DNA of 64,000 bases, from positions 81,082 to 145,081 of the forward strand of contig CAWAAT010000006.1 in assembly GCA_963780175.1 (NCBI GenBank). Reading direction: 5' to 3'. Source of the stretch: Brooklawnia sp963780175 (lineage in GTDB: Bacteria; Actinomycetota; Actinomycetes; Propionibacteriales; Propionibacteriaceae). The notes beneath the pieces were generated by a model. The model saw only the letters and a program-made list of their open reading frames with translations, searched no databases and had not been told where the DNA came from. Shown piece after piece: positions 9,467 to 17,399 of the stretch. How positions within the stretch are numbered: position 1 is the stretch's first letter; every line of letters begins with the position of its first letter. A program made the position numbers and the translations under genes.

Positions 9467-9830
9467 GCTTGCTCCTCACAATTGCCACGCCAACATCGTC
9501 AAATGACTCATCGAGGGGTGCCTGGGGTTTGTGGACGCACACCCGCACCTTGCGGATCCGGGGATCTTCCAGCACCTCGTCCGCGATCCTGGCAGCCAAG
9601 GTCTCGATCAGATTCACCGGCGGTCCACCAACAATGCCCACCACCGTCTTGGCCAACTGCGAGTAATCGACGGTCTGGTCGATCGCGTCGCGCAGTGGCA
9701 TGTCAATGTGGACGTCGAGGTCGACGATGAAGTCCTGACCTTGTTCGCGCTCGAAATTGAACACCCCGTGGAAGCCCCTGATCCGTAGGCCGCGGAGGCT
9801 GATCGTTGTGTCCCGCTCATCGCTTCCCAT
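9459..9830 (-). CDS. folB: Dihydroneopterin aldolase
   Basis: Converts 7,8-dihydroneopterin to 6-hydroxymethyl-dihydropterin and glycolaldehyde. The 123-residue protein shows the FolB pattern: LRGLRIRGFHGVFNFEREQGQ at the start, a central VDYSQLAKTVVGIV, and the acidic NLIETLAARIADEVL helix with its active-site glutamate. It ends inside the folK start region (8-base overlap) and follows folP after 50 bases, so the fol genes appear co-transcribed. Confidence 0.95.
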   Translation of the reverse strand: MGSDERDTTISLRGLRIRGFHGVFNFEREQGQDFIVDLDVHIDMPLRDAIDQTVDYSQLAKTVVGIVGGPPVNLIETLAARIADEVLEDPRIRKVRVCVHKPQAPLDESFDDVGVAIVRSKHV

Positions 9831-9880
9831 TCCTCGAGATTACAGGCCGTGCCCGCACGCGACCGAGGAGCGAGCCCGAT

Positions 9881-10702
9881 TCACGGCTCCAGGGCGAACC
9901 GGACCTCGGCCAGCCGATCAACGACCGCCACCGCGTCACGTTGGACGCGCACCTCGTGGGTGCGCACCGCCCAGATGCCCTGCTGGGCGCAGACCACCGT
10001 GACGGCGGCGGTGGCCCCGTCACGTCCCAACGGCTCCCGACCGCCCAGCAACTGCCCCAGGAACCTCTTCCTGGACGCACCCACCAGCACTCGATGGCCC
10101 AGTGCCGTGAACGCCTCGAGGCTGGCCAGCAGCGTCCAATCGTGCTCTGCGGTCTTGGCGAAACCCAGGCCGGGGTCGATGATGATCCGCTCGGCCGCGA
10201 TTCCGGCAGCCAGGCACGCCTCTACGCGCATCTGCAGTTCGTCGATCACCTCGCCGACCACGTCGGTGTAGTGGGCGCGGTCGTTCATCACCGAACCGTG
10301 TCCCCGCCAGTGCTGGCACACGTAGTCGACACAGGACTGGGCCACCACGGCATGCATCCCGGGGTCGGCGAGCCCTCCCGAGACATCATTGATGAGCTGG
10401 GCCCCCGCATCGATCGCCTGTCGGGCGACTTCGGCACGCATGGTGTCGACGCTGATCGGGACGCGTCCCGCCAGCGCCCGGACCACAGGCAGCACCCGGG
10501 ACAACTCCTCCTCCAGGTCGGGACGCCGGGCCCCTGGGCGAGTCGACTCGCCCCCGATGTCCAGCAGGTCGGCCCCTTGGTCGACCAATTCGAGAGCGTG
10601 GGTAATGGCTTCGTGGGGGGCAGCCCAACGGCCGCCGTCCGAGAAGGAGTCCGGAGTGACGTTGACCACGCCCATCACCAGCGTGCGACTGGCCACGCTC
10701 AC
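9881..10702 (-). CDS. folP: Dihydropteroate synthase
   Basis: Condenses dihydropterin pyrophosphate with p-aminobenzoate; it is the sulfonamide target. Motifs: VMGVVNVTPDSFSDGG at the N-terminus, LLDIGGESTRPGA, ISVDTMRAEVA, INDVSGG, and IIIDPGLGFAKT. The GTG at 10702 is chosen as start because it forms a GTGA overlap with the folE stop; a second GTG lies at 10696. A much longer reading frame exists upstream but runs inside folE. The 273-residue length is typical. Confidence 0.95.
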   Translation of the reverse strand: MSVASRTLVMGVVNVTPDSFSDGGRWAAPHEAITHALELVDQGADLLDIGGESTRPGARRPDLEEELSRVLPVVRALAGRVPISVDTMRAEVARQAIDAGAQLINDVSGGLADPGMHAVVAQSCVDYVCQHWRGHGSVMNDRAHYTDVVGEVIDELQMRVEACLAAGIAAERIIIDPGLGFAKTAEHDWTLLASLEAFTALGHRVLVGASRKRFLGQLLGGREPLGRDGATAAVTVVCAQQGIWAVRTHEVRVQRDAVAVVDRLAEVRFALEP

Positions 10703-11352
10703 CCGACGATGAGGCTCATCGCCTCGGCCCGCGTGGCGGCATTGCGCATGTGCCCGCGGACCGCTGACGTCGTGGTGCGACTGCCCGGCTTGCGCACTCC
10801 TCGCAGCGTCATGCACTGGTGCTCGCAGTCGATGACCACCAGCACCCCCCTGACACCGAGGTGCTCGACCAGGGCGTCGGCGATCTGTGAGGTCAGGCGC
10901 TCCTGCACCTGAGGGCGCCGAGCGTAGAGGTCGACAAGTCGGGCGATCTTGCTGAGCCCCGGCACCCGGCCGCTGTCGGGCGGCAGGTAAGCGACGTGGG
11001 CGACGCCGTGGAACGGCAGCAGGTGATGTTCGCAGAAGCTCTGCAACGCGATGTCCCTGATCAGCACCATCTCATCGTGTGACACGTCGAACGTGGTCGC
11101 GAGCAGTGGCGCGGCGTCCTTGCCCAACCCGGCGAACAGTTCGGCGCAGGCCCTGGCAACGCGTCCGGGCGTGTCACGAAGACCGTCACGTTCGGGGTCC
11201 TCACCGATCCCGATCAGGAACTCGCGGATCGCAGCCTCGATGCGCTCGGGGTCATAGCCGGGCGGCGGCGTGAGCGGTGGGCCGTCGATGAGGTCTGCTG
11301 GCTCCACCGACTCCTTGACTGCACGGCGGGCACTCCTCTTGGACTCAACCAT
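10699..11352 (-). CDS. folE: GTP cyclohydrolase I
   Basis: First committed step of folate synthesis: GTP to dihydroneopterin triphosphate and formate. The zinc and catalytic motifs are clear: ALQSFCEHHLLPFHGVAHVAY, LSKIARLVDLYARRPQVQERLT, and VIDCEHQCMTLRGVRKPGS. The start ATG at 11352 follows GAGAGG by nine bases; an earlier in-frame ATG would add 12 residues. The stop overlaps the folP start (GTGA). In many actinobacteria ftsH lies directly upstream; here it does not. Confidence 0.96.
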   Translation of the reverse strand: MVESKRSARRAVKESVEPADLIDGPPLTPPPGYDPERIEAAIREFLIGIGEDPERDGLRDTPGRVARACAELFAGLGKDAAPLLATTFDVSHDEMVLIRDIALQSFCEHHLLPFHGVAHVAYLPPDSGRVPGLSKIARLVDLYARRPQVQERLTSQIADALVEHLGVRGVLVVIDCEHQCMTLRGVRKPGSRTTTSAVRGHMRNAATRAEAMSLIVG

Positions 11353-11460
11353 GTGGGTATCCCTCTCGACGACGCGGGCGCAGCCCATTCTATCCAGCCG
11401 GACGAACGTCGGGACGCGTTCGGGTGGCCTCCTCGGGCCCGTCCCGCCCGGGGTCGCTGG

Positions 11461-12126
11461 TCATTGCGGAGCGACCAGGCAGTAGACCCTGCCCGGCGGG
11501 GGGCCGGGCAGGACGAACACGTTCTCGGGGTCGGGACAGGCGGCCACGTCCCCGGTGCCCGGGACGTCACTCAGCACCCTGAAGTGCGCTGCAGGGTCCG
11601 TGCAGGCCACCGGGGCCCATTCGAGGACCCCCGCCGGCGCATAGCACGCACCCACCTCGAAGACCGGCGCAAGACACACCGTGCGCACAGCCTCGCCCAG
11701 GGTGCCGCGCTGGAAGTACTGGACCAGATCGGCGCCGGGGCAGATCGCCGGACCCTCGGCGAGTGAGGCCACGATCATCAGGAATCCCCCGGTCAGGGAG
11801 CAGTCCACCACCCGGTGCCGAATCGGGACGGCGCCATCGACCGGGTCGGGGGTGACATCGGCGACCACCACGAACTGCAGGCACTGACCGACCTGGAGTT
11901 CGTCGATGTCGGAGCCCGCCGCGACCGGCGCAGGTGGGCCGATTGTCGAGGGGCTCGACCCGGCAGGGGCAACGCCGGGTGAGAGCACTCCGCTGCCCAG
12001 CAGCGCCCAGCCTGCTGCGATCGCGACCACCAACACAACGACCAGCAGAATGCGAGCGACCCGACTCGCGGGCCGCCCCGACTCGGGCCGCTCAGGCGTA
12101 GACGTGCGGGGCCAGAGTCGCCACAT
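11461..12126 (-). CDS. Uncharacterised single-pass membrane protein, possibly septum/LppU-like (221 aa)
   Basis: I do not recognise a defined function. The protein has a short basic cytoplasmic N-terminus, one transmembrane segment (about residues 24-45, RILLVVVLVVAIAAGWALL), a Pro/Ser/Ala-rich linker, and an extracytoplasmic domain with eight or so cysteines in the pattern LQVGQCLQF, RVVDCS, ICPGAD, TVCLAP, GACYAP, VACTDP, VAACPDP, VYCLV. This resembles actinobacterial secreted domains around the LppU group, which is an analogy only. The ATG start overlaps the hpt stop by 35 bases. It sits where ftsH is usually found between hpt and folE. Confidence 0.7.
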   Translation of the reverse strand: MWRLWPRTSTPERPESGRPASRVARILLVVVLVVAIAAGWALLGSGVLSPGVAPAGSSPSTIGPPAPVAAGSDIDELQVGQCLQFVVVADVTPDPVDGAVPIRHRVVDCSLTGGFLMIVASLAEGPAICPGADLVQYFQRGTLGEAVRTVCLAPVFEVGACYAPAGVLEWAPVACTDPAAHFRVLSDVPGTGDVAACPDPENVFVLPGPPPGRVYCLVAPQ

Positions 12127-12643
12127 CGGTCAGGTTCCGATAGCGTCCGGCGTAGTCAAGCCCGTAACCAACGACGAACTCGTTGGGGATGTCAAAGCCC
12201 ACGTAGCGAAGGTCGACCTCAGTGGTCATGGCGTCGGGCTTGCGGAACATCGTCATGACCTCGAGGCTGGCCGGGCCCCGGGATCGCAGGTTCTGGATCA
12301 GGTAGCTGAGCGTGAGCCCACTGTCGACGATGTCCTCGACGATGAGCACGTCGCGCTTGCTGATGTCGGCGGTCAGATCCTTGAGGATGCGCACCACCCC
12401 TGAACTCTTCGTCCCCGAGCCGTAGGACGAGATGGCCATCCAGTCGACGCTGCAGTGCGACTTCATCGCCCGGGTCAGGTCGGACATCACCATCATGGCG
12501 CCGTTCAGCACACCCACCATGAGGAGTTCTCGTCCCACGTAGTCGGCATCGATCTGCCGGGCGATCTCGACAACTCGCTCTTGGACTTGCTCTGCGGTCA
12601 ACAGGACGTGGGCCAGGTCTTGGGAGATGTCTGAGGCATGCAC
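12092..12643 (-). CDS. hpt: Hypoxanthine phosphoribosyltransferase
   Basis: Purine salvage enzyme that makes IMP/GMP from hypoxanthine/guanine and PRPP. The PRPP-binding loop VLIVEDIVDSGLTLSYL is clear, as are VGVLNGAMMVMSDL and VGYGLDYAGRYRNL. The 183-residue length fits. It follows tilS by nine bases, in the conserved tilS-hpt order of actinobacteria, and is probably co-transcribed with the upstream protease and tilS. Confidence 0.95.
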   Translation of the reverse strand: MHASDISQDLAHVLLTAEQVQERVVEIARQIDADYVGRELLMVGVLNGAMMVMSDLTRAMKSHCSVDWMAISSYGSGTKSSGVVRILKDLTADISKRDVLIVEDIVDSGLTLSYLIQNLRSRGPASLEVMTMFRKPDAMTTEVDLRYVGFDIPNEFVVGYGLDYAGRYRNLTDVATLAPHVYA

Positions 12644-12652
12644 GTGGCAACT

Positions 12653-13666
12653 CTAACCGTCCGGCGCGGCTCCCGCAGCCCGCCCCTTGTCCACCAGCCA
12701 CAGCGTCGCGTCCCTGCGGACGACCCGGCTGTCGCCCGGCACGTCGATGCCCGCTTGGCCGCGCCAGGCCTCGACGAGGCTCCACACCGCCTGGACGTGT
12801 GCGTGCGAGGGTTCGGCCACGCCTCCTGCGATCAGCCAGCCGCGCAGTACCCGCGAGGCCAGCGCCTCCGGCAACTCCTGCAGCAGTGCCACCGCCAGCC
12901 CCTCCCCCGGCGGCGGTTGGCGGACGGCGGCCTGGGCGTCCAGTTCGTCGGCGTCGATCCTGGCCAGGGACGCCGTGCGGGCCAGCGCCTCGGTGACACC
13001 CGGCCCCAATTCGGCCTCGAGGGTGGGCAGCACGCTGGTGCGCACGCGCACCCTGGTGAACCGCTTGTTGTAGTTGTGGGGGTCGTACCAGATCGGCAGA
13101 AGCCACTGCTGGCACGCCTGTGCGGTGTGCTCGCGACGCAGCCCCAGCAGCGGGCGCCCGAAATCCACCCCGGTGGCCGGGTCGGTGAATCGTGGCGGCA
13201 TGCCAGCCATGGACCGCGTCCCCGACCCTCGCGCCAGCCCGAGCAGCACCGTCTCGGCCTGGTCGTCGAGGGTGTGACCGAGCAGCACCAGTGTGCCGGG
13301 CGAACAATCGGCGGCCAACCCGAGGTATCGGGCGTCGCGCGCCGCGGCCTCCAGCCCGGCTGTCGAGTCCGGGTCCACGTCGACCCCACGGACCTCGCAG
13401 GGCAACCCCAGGGACGCCAGACGGGCGGCAACCGTCTCGGCGACCACGCCCGAGCCGTGCTGGAGCCCATGGTCGATCACCCGGGCGCTCACGCGTCCGG
13501 CCAACTCGGGGACGCGTCGAGACAGGTGGGCAACCGCCGCGGCGAGCGCCATGGAGTCGGCGCCACCCGAACAGGCGACCAACACCGGCTGGCCGGGGAC
13601 GGTCAGCCAGCCGCTGACCGCCTGGACGACGCGCAGCGCGTCCGGGCCGAGTTCACGTCTGGCCAT
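12653..13666 (-). CDS. tilS: tRNA(Ile)-lysidine synthetase
   Basis: Modifies the CAU-anticodon tRNA-Ile with lysidine so that it reads AUA. The N-type ATP pyrophosphatase P-loop VACSGGADSMALAAAV is near the N-terminus, followed by LGHTLDDQAETVLLGLARGSG. The start ATG at 13666 overlaps the upstream protease gene by 14 bases; the reading frame is open further upstream but there it lies inside that gene. Length (337 residues) is normal for the short actinobacterial TilS form. Confidence 0.94.
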   Translation of the reverse strand: MARRELGPDALRVVQAVSGWLTVPGQPVLVACSGGADSMALAAAVAHLSRRVPELAGRVSARVIDHGLQHGSGVVAETVAARLASLGLPCEVRGVDVDPDSTAGLEAAARDARYLGLAADCSPGTLVLLGHTLDDQAETVLLGLARGSGTRSMAGMPPRFTDPATGVDFGRPLLGLRREHTAQACQQWLLPIWYDPHNYNKRFTRVRVRTSVLPTLEAELGPGVTEALARTASLARIDADELDAQAAVRQPPPGEGLAVALLQELPEALASRVLRGWLIAGGVAEPSHAHVQAVWSLVEAWRGQAGIDVPGDSRVVRRDATLWLVDKGRAAGAAPDG

Positions 13667-14681
13667 GGCGTCCCACGCGTTCGCACCACTGCTCGGGGTG
13701 GAGCAGTTCGTCGAGACTGGGCAGCGCCTCCGGGGCGCTGAACCCCCGGTTGAGCAGGTCGACTCCCCCCTCGCGCACGACGTTGCGACAGAAGCGGGCA
13801 CCGTCGGCGTACTGGGCGAGCTTCGCGTCCATCCCCATCAGCTTGTTCAGCAGGCCGACGATTCCGCCGCGCGCGCGTCGGGCGTCGAATCGCGCACGGA
13901 TGGTGGCGACGCTCGGGATGACTGCCCTGCCGGCCCGGTCCATCATCAGGTCGGCGTGGCCCTCGAGCAGCGACATCACCGCGGTGACCTGGTTCACGGC
14001 TGCGACCGTCTGGGGGGATGACAGTGCGTTGACCATCACCAGACTGGCCGGACGGCCCTGCTGACGGTCGGCCCTGAACTGGTCGAGACGGCTCCCGATG
14101 TCGTGCCAGACGGGTTCGTCGGCAGACTCGATGATGCCCCGTGCGCAGGAGATCAGGTGGTCGCGCAGCCACGGGGCATTGGCGAACTGGACGGCATGGG
14201 TCTGCTCGTGCAGCACCACCCACATCCGGAAGTCGGCCGGCCTGACCCCCAACTGGCGCTCGACCCCCATGATGGTGGGGGCCACCAGGTAGAGGGTCGG
14301 TTCGGTGCCGAACGGGTCGAACTGGCCGAGAACCCGTGAGCTGACCAACGCCAGGACGGCGCCGAGCGACGCGCCTCGTGCGCGGCCGGCCGCCGCGGCG
14401 AGCGGCCCCCCGGGCTCGGCGCCCACCTCGGAGAGCACTTGGCGGGCGGTCGCGACGTTGGCCCGCAGGATGGTTCGTCGGTCGACCACGAGTTCGTTCG
14501 CCTGCCCCGACTCCGGCAGGCCTGATGCCTCGGTGATGATGCCGGCCGCCCGGGGCGCCAGGTCTCGAAGCTGGCGGACGATCTGCGCACGCTCCGCAGC
14601 ACTCACGCTCGGCCCGGCCGTGACCAACTCCAGGCCGACCCGCTCGGCGTCGTCCCAGTTGATGGCCGGTAGCTCACTCAT
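13653..14681 (-). CDS. Zinc-dependent metalloprotease-like protein of the DUF2342 / F420-associated family (342 aa)
   Basis: Actinobacterial protein with the zincin-type motif HEQTH (in WVVLHEQTHAVQF) and the family segments DPFGTEPTLYLVAPTIMGVERQ and EGHADLMMD. Such genes usually stand between dacB and tilS, as here. The family is often named coenzyme F420 biosynthesis-associated or zinc-dependent metalloprotease; its physiological substrate is not established. The glutamate and both histidines of HExxH are intact. The stop overlaps the tilS start by 14 bases, suggesting translational coupling. Confidence 0.85.
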   Translation of the reverse strand: MSELPAINWDDAERVGLELVTAGPSVSAAERAQIVRQLRDLAPRAAGIITEASGLPESGQANELVVDRRTILRANVATARQVLSEVGAEPGGPLAAAAGRARGASLGAVLALVSSRVLGQFDPFGTEPTLYLVAPTIMGVERQLGVRPADFRMWVVLHEQTHAVQFANAPWLRDHLISCARGIIESADEPVWHDIGSRLDQFRADRQQGRPASLVMVNALSSPQTVAAVNQVTAVMSLLEGHADLMMDRAGRAVIPSVATIRARFDARRARGGIVGLLNKLMGMDAKLAQYADGARFCRNVVREGGVDLLNRGFSAPEALPSLDELLHPEQWCERVGRHGQT

Positions 14682-14731
14682 GGGCCCAGACTACGGGCCC
14701 CGTCCAGCCGCAGCCGCGGGTGAACGGGCGG

Positions 14732-16159
14732 TCAGGCAACGCAGTCGCAGCCCGCCAACGCCGCTGCGACGTGGTCGAACCAGGCCCGGACGTCGCCATC
14801 GGTGGGCAGGTCGTTGCCGATGAACGCGAAAGCCACCAGGCCACCGTCCACGGTCGGGGTGTATCCGGCCAGCCCGGAGGTCTGGTCGAGGGTGCCGGTC
14901 TTGGCACGCACCTGACCGCGAGCGGGCAGACTGCGGGCGTCGGTGAACCTTGTCGCCAGCGTGCCGGTGGCGCATCCGACCGGCAGTCCGGCCAGCACCC
15001 CAGCCAGATCGTCGCGCACAGCGGCCAACTGCAGCCCGGCGACCAACCCGGCCGGTGTCATCCGGTTGTTCATCGACAACCCGGAGCCGTCGGCAATGCG
15101 CTGGCCGTCTCGCCACAGCCCCAAGGACATCAGACTGGCGGTCATCGCCGCCGAGCCGCCCTCGAAGGTGGCGGGTTGGCCCTTGGCGAGCGCGAGGTGC
15201 CGCAGCAACACCTCGGCGATGGAGTTGTCGGAGTGCACCAGCAACTCCTGCACCAGCAGCGCCAACGGCGCCGAGGCGACCTCGGCGATCAGTTGGCCAC
15301 GCGCGCCCGCGGCCGGTGTCGGTTCGCCGCTCACCGTGATCCCGGCCGCCTGCAGTTGGGCGGCGAACACCCGGGCAGCGGTCAGCGACGGCGCGTCCAG
15401 ACCGGGCGAACCCGCGCCCTCGTCCACCACCAGCGCGCTGACGGGTGCCACGTACGTCCGGTCGGCGGTCCCCCAATCCGGATGCCACGGGGCCCCCGCG
15501 AACAACGTGTCATCGTAGCCGAGGCTCACCTGGGTGATCCCCCGGGCCTGCAGCTCCGCAGCCGTGCGGGTGGCCAGGTCTGCCGTGGTGGGCAGCGTCA
15601 GGGTCGATGACCACTCGTAGCTCGCGGTCGTGGAGGCGAGCAACGGGTCGCCTCCCCCGACCAGCACGACGGAATCGGGGGTCGGACTGACGACCGTGGT
15701 GCTGAAGCGGTGCTGGGGGCCCAACGCGTCCAGTGCCGCCACGGCGAGCATCACCTTGAGCGTGGATGCGGGCACCAACGGCACCTCCGCGGCAAGGTCG
15801 TACGCCAACGGGCCTCCCGCCAGATCGGCCACCGCGCCGCCGTAGCGTCCGGGGACCTCCGGCGGGTTCGCGGACAGGGTCTGCCGCACGCGCTCCGCAT
15901 CGGCCGGCACCGCCGACTGCGCCGGTGCGGCGTCAACGACACCCGCGCCCAGCCGGGCGGGCTGGGGGTGCAGCCGTTCGATGACGCGGGGATCGACCGT
16001 TGGTTGGCCGCCGTCGACCAGCCAGCCCTGGCCCCGGGCGATGGGCCCGACGCCGAGAACGACCAGCCCGCCCACCGTCACCAAGGCGAGGCCAAACGAC
16101 AACCATCCCAGCCACGAGGGGAATGACCGGTTCGGGTGATGCCGTGCGCTCGATACCAC
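14732..16159 (-). CDS. dacB: D-alanyl-D-alanine carboxypeptidase/endopeptidase (PBP4/DacB type, 475 aa)
   Basis: Low-molecular-weight penicillin-binding protein that trims peptidoglycan stem peptides outside the cytoplasmic membrane. The three serine-hydrolase motifs are present in order: SxxK in PASTLKVMLA, SxN in HSDNSIAEVLL, and KTG in RAKTGTLDQTSG. An N-terminal transmembrane/signal segment (GWLSFGLALVTVGGLVVLG) precedes them. The GTG at 16159 is the best start, with GGGAGG six bases upstream; a longer frame would run into ppa on the other strand. It is divergently transcribed from ppa across 59 bases. Confidence 0.93.
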   Translation of the reverse strand: MVSSARHHPNRSFPSWLGWLSFGLALVTVGGLVVLGVGPIARGQGWLVDGGQPTVDPRVIERLHPQPARLGAGVVDAAPAQSAVPADAERVRQTLSANPPEVPGRYGGAVADLAGGPLAYDLAAEVPLVPASTLKVMLAVAALDALGPQHRFSTTVVSPTPDSVVLVGGGDPLLASTTASYEWSSTLTLPTTADLATRTAAELQARGITQVSLGYDDTLFAGAPWHPDWGTADRTYVAPVSALVVDEGAGSPGLDAPSLTAARVFAAQLQAAGITVSGEPTPAAGARGQLIAEVASAPLALLVQELLVHSDNSIAEVLLRHLALAKGQPATFEGGSAAMTASLMSLGLWRDGQRIADGSGLSMNNRMTPAGLVAGLQLAAVRDDLAGVLAGLPVGCATGTLATRFTDARSLPARGQVRAKTGTLDQTSGLAGYTPTVDGGLVAFAFIGNDLPTDGDVRAWFDHVAAALAGCDCVA

Positions 16160-16218
16160 TGGATACCTCCCGACCCGATAGCCTAGGCGGTGAGACTCCC
16201 ATCCTAAGGACGGTTCAG

Positions 16219-16776
16219 GTGAGCGACGACTTCCGCACAACGAATGTGGACCCGCAGGTCGGCATCACGTTCGACATGACGGTCGAAATCCCGCGGGGCA
16301 CGAAGAACAAGTACGAGATGGACCACAACACCGGACGCATCCGTCTGGACCGTACGCTGTTCACCTCGACGCAGTACCCGTACGACTACGGATTCATCGA
16401 AGGCACGCTGGGTGAGGACGGTGACCCGCTGGACGCCATGGTGATCGTCGCCGAACCCACCTTCCCGGGTTGCCTGATCGAGTGTCGGGCGGTCGCGATG
16501 TTCCAGATGCAGGACGAGATGGGCGGCGACGACAAGGTGCTGTGCATCGCCACCGCGGACACCCGTCGCAACTATCTGGACGACCTCGACAAGCTGCCCC
16601 AGTTCATGCTGCTCGAGATCGAGCACTTCTTCACCGTGTACAAGGACCTGGAGCCGGGCAAGAGCGTCGAGGGCGCCTCCTGGGTGGGACGCGAGGCCGC
16701 CGAGGCTGAGATCCGGGCCTCCATCGAGCGGGCCAAGGGCACCCCGTACGAGCACCATAAGGTCGATCTGGCCTGA
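16219..16776 (+). CDS. ppa: Inorganic pyrophosphatase (family I)
   Basis: Hydrolyses pyrophosphate in the cytoplasm. Family I signatures are visible: VEIPRGTKNKYEMD, the YDYGFIEGTLGEDGDPLDAMV segment containing the D-x-D-P-x-D metal site, and later DDKVLCIA. The GTG at 16219 has AAGGA eight bases upstream. This start gives about 20 residues before FDMTVEIPRG, slightly longer than many homologues. It stands alone between divergent dacB and convergent nfu. Confidence 0.95.
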   Translation: MSDDFRTTNVDPQVGITFDMTVEIPRGTKNKYEMDHNTGRIRLDRTLFTSTQYPYDYGFIEGTLGEDGDPLDAMVIVAEPTFPGCLIECRAVAMFQMQDEMGGDDKVLCIATADTRRNYLDDLDKLPQFMLLEIEHFFTVYKDLEPGKSVEGASWVGREAAEAEIRASIERAKGTPYEHHKVDLA

Positions 16777-16786
16777 ACAGGTCACG

Positions 16787-16833
16787 AACGCTGGATGGCC
16801 GGCCTCAGATCCCCTCGCCGGTCATCCAGCGTT
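16787..16833. terminator. Bidirectional terminator between ppa and nfu
   Basis: Inverted repeat AACGCTGGATGGCCGG / CCGGTCATCCAGCGTT (16-bp arms, one mismatch) with a 15-base loop. It begins ten bases after the ppa stop, and the nfu stop codon falls in its loop, so it can serve both convergent genes. Confidence 0.7.
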
Positions 16834-17398
16834 GTCGTGGGCTCAGCCAAGATTTGCGTGGCCCGGAGTGGGCTGCCGCTGGCTCGGCACACACCACGCT
16901 CTGATCGCCCGTCCTTTGCCGAAGCTGTTGTTCCAGGCGCTGGTGCAGGGTCAGACCGGCCGCCGGGCAGTTCGCGCAGGTGCCCGACAGTCGCACCTCA
17001 ACGCGATGGTCGGTGGCCGACAGCACGCTGATCTGCCCGCCGTGGGACGCGATGTAGTCGCCCAGACTGCCCTCGATGACGTCACGTGCCACCAGCAGGA
17101 GCACCTCGTCGTCGGCCGGATCGAAGCACCACTGGTCGGGTGATTCGAGGGCCGCGATGAGCGCGTCCCTGACGGCCACGCCGAACCTCGGCCACTCGGC
17201 GTCCGCCAGCCACGTCCACAGGGCGCCGCGTTCGGCCACCGCCCGGACGATGGGCCCGGCCGGGCCCAGCAGCACACCGAGCGCCCCCGGGGCTGCCACC
17301 AGGCGTCCGGTGCCTGGTAGCCCATCGGAAACAGCCCAGCGCAGCACCGTCGGATCGCTGGGCACGGACTCGGCGTGCAGAGCGACGCTGCGGTCCAT
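16805..17398 (-). CDS. NifU/Nfu-type iron-sulfur cluster scaffold protein (197 aa)
   Basis: Two recognisable parts: an N-terminal Nfu-like domain (about residues 12-90, SDPTVLRWAVSDGL to AALES) and a C-terminal NifU domain with the cluster-binding CxxC in LSGTCANCPAAGLTLHQRLEQQL (around residue 143). Such proteins carry and deliver Fe-S clusters in the cytoplasm. A tail of about 35 residues after the NifU domain is unusual. The start is one base after the feoB stop, so this is the third gene of an iron-uptake operon and would fall under the same DtxR/IdeR-like control. A link between Fe2+ import and cluster delivery is inference. Confidence 0.85.
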   Translation of the reverse strand: MDRSVALHAESVPSDPTVLRWAVSDGLPGTGRLVAAPGALGVLLGPAGPIVRAVAERGALWTWLADAEWPRFGVAVRDALIAALESPDQWCFDPADDEVLLLVARDVIEGSLGDYIASHGGQISVLSATDHRVEVRLSGTCANCPAAGLTLHQRLEQQLRQRTGDQSVVCAEPAAAHSGPRKSWLSPRQRWMTGEGI

Positions 17399-17399
17399 C

